A stretch of DNA of 8,099 nucleotides from CAWJHE01 sp964614855. GTDB lineage: Bacteria; Chloroflexota; Anaerolineae; Anaerolineales; UBA4823. Position numbers and translations under genes: made by a program. A model generated the notes under the pieces. That model was not told where the DNA came from and ran no database searches. It saw only the letters and a list, made by a program, of their open reading frames with translations. Of the stretch, positions 7,410-8,099 are shown in pieces (position 1 is the first letter of the stretch; the number at the start of each line of letters is the position of its first letter). The stretch lies in assembly GCA_964614855.1 (NCBI GenBank), contig CAZTMX010000128.1, positions 1 to 8,099 on the forward strand, in the 5' to 3' direction.

Positions 7410-8099
7410 CTATTGCAGGCTTACATCCGCGTTGAATTCTTCGATTAAGGCATCGATTTCATCAGCTTGCTTTTGGAAGCCGGTCCAATACTCCTTGTCG
7501 TACCATTGCGCCTGGATTTCTTCGTAAGTCCGTCCTTGCTGTTCCACCCAGGTGAAATATTTGAGATTATGAACTCGCCTGCGGTCGGCATAGGTCAATT
7601 CTTGCATCTCGCCGGTCGCGGCACTCTGGATGTATTGTGCGTAATGTGCGGCTGCATCCAGGGTGGTGTAGGCCCCAAATTCCTCATGCATTTCGCTCAG
7701 CCGGCTGGAATATAGTTCCATGGAGTCGGTCAACACCGTTAGTACGATATCCCCTTCGCCCATTTCATAATATTTTGCGAATTTCACTGCGGAGAGCACA
7801 TTGGAGATGCCAGAAAAGCCCAGCAGGTGTAAAGACTCGACGATTTCCTCCGGCACCCCTTGTTGAATCAGATAGGCGTGACCTGCAGGCTCATTGAACA
7901 ACCTGGATAAATTGACCACAGCATTGTCATCGATGGCGACCAGAAGGTCAGTGTTTTTTACGTTGTGGATCCAGGGTACATGTTTGTCGCCAATGCCTTC
8001 AATGCGGTGCGCGCCAAAACCATTTTCCATCAGGGTCGGGCATTGCAATGCCTCGCTGGCAACGATCTTGCTGCCTGGGAAAAGCTGCTTCATGTAATC
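7410..8099 (-). CDS. PLP-dependent enzyme, cysteine/threonine synthase-like beta subunit (5' end outside the window)
   Basis: The frame is open to the right edge: two codons (Asp, Tyr) precede the ATG at 8091-8093, which is therefore probably an internal methionine and not the start. 229 residues are visible, ending at a TAG (7410-7412). The sequence FPGSKIVASEALQCPTLMEN and GFGAHRIEGIGDKHVPWIHN resembles the second half of fold-type II PLP enzymes annotated as cysteine synthase or PLP-dependent protein subunit beta. In these, this part directly follows the glycine-rich phosphate-binding loop. The C-terminal block RRRVHNLKYFTWVEQQGRTYEE is typical of this subgroup. The catalytic lysine and phosphate loop lie outside the window, so activity and substrate cannot be judged. 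The family usually has about 450 residues, so roughly half is seen. The gene is followed by a hairpin terminator and is probably a separate unit from the helicase. Confidence 0.85.
   Translation of the reverse strand, partial: DYMKQLFPGSKIVASEALQCPTLMENGFGAHRIEGIGDKHVPWIHNVKNTDLLVAIDDNAVVNLSRLFNEPAGHAYLIQQGVPEEIVESLHLLGFSGISNVLSAVKFAKYYEMGEGDIVLTVLTDSMELYSSRLSEMHEEFGAYTTLDAAAHYAQYIQSAATGEMQELTYADRRRVHNLKYFTWVEQQGRTYEEIQAQWYDKEYWTGFQKQADEIDALIEEFNADVSLQ

Noticed and set aside
8091..8093. ATG as the true start of the PLP enzyme gene
   Set aside because: The frame stays open to the window edge, and the residues that follow correspond to the middle of the family, after the phosphate-binding loop. 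It is an internal methionine.

Overview
This window reads as a chromosomal stretch from a member of the Chloroflexota, most likely an Anaerolineae-type organism from a draft or metagenome assembly. The support is indirect: moderate GC (estimated by eye at a little over 50 percent), a lipoprotein with a Thr-Pro rich linker after its lipobox (TPTPVP, a style common in that phylum), a DUF2270 membrane protein, and a long SWIM/SNF2 helicase. A run of exactly 100 N at 5467-5566 is a scaffolding placeholder, not real sequence.

Every credible gene lies on the minus strand, so transcription runs from right to left. In that order: (1) the C-terminal half of a fold-type II PLP-dependent enzyme (7410-8099, start outside the window); (2) a strong hairpin terminator (7351-7386); (3) a bacterial SWIM-SNF2 helicase split by the N run (N-terminal part 5567-7331, C-terminal part 4256-5466); (4) a 92-base spacer; (5) a 194-residue protein of unknown function (3579-4163); (6) a DUF2270 membrane protein with a C-terminal DUF2179-like domain (2482-3576), 2 bases after the previous stop; (7) a dihydropyrimidinase/hydantoinase (1017-2438), after 43 bases; (8) a lipoprotein with beta-propeller-like repeats (1-1020, its 3' end outside the window), overlapping the previous stop as ATGA.

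Genes 5 to 8 look like one tightly packed transcription unit, with spacings of 2 bases, 43 bases and an overlap. Their predicted jobs do not make an obvious pathway: a cytosolic amidohydrolase, a secreted lipoprotein, a membrane protein with a possible cytosolic sensor domain, and an unknown. The helicase is a stand-alone gene or the head of the same unit; no promoter or terminator could be firmly placed in the 92 bases between it and gene 5.

I see no tRNA, rRNA, CRISPR array, transposon, phage gene or recognisable defence cassette. The points most worth checking are the DUF2270-DUF2179 fusion next to the unknown protein, the ATP-binding motif hidden in the N run, the hairpin only 19 bases upstream of the helicase start, and a clear excess of CCWGG sites over the whole window.
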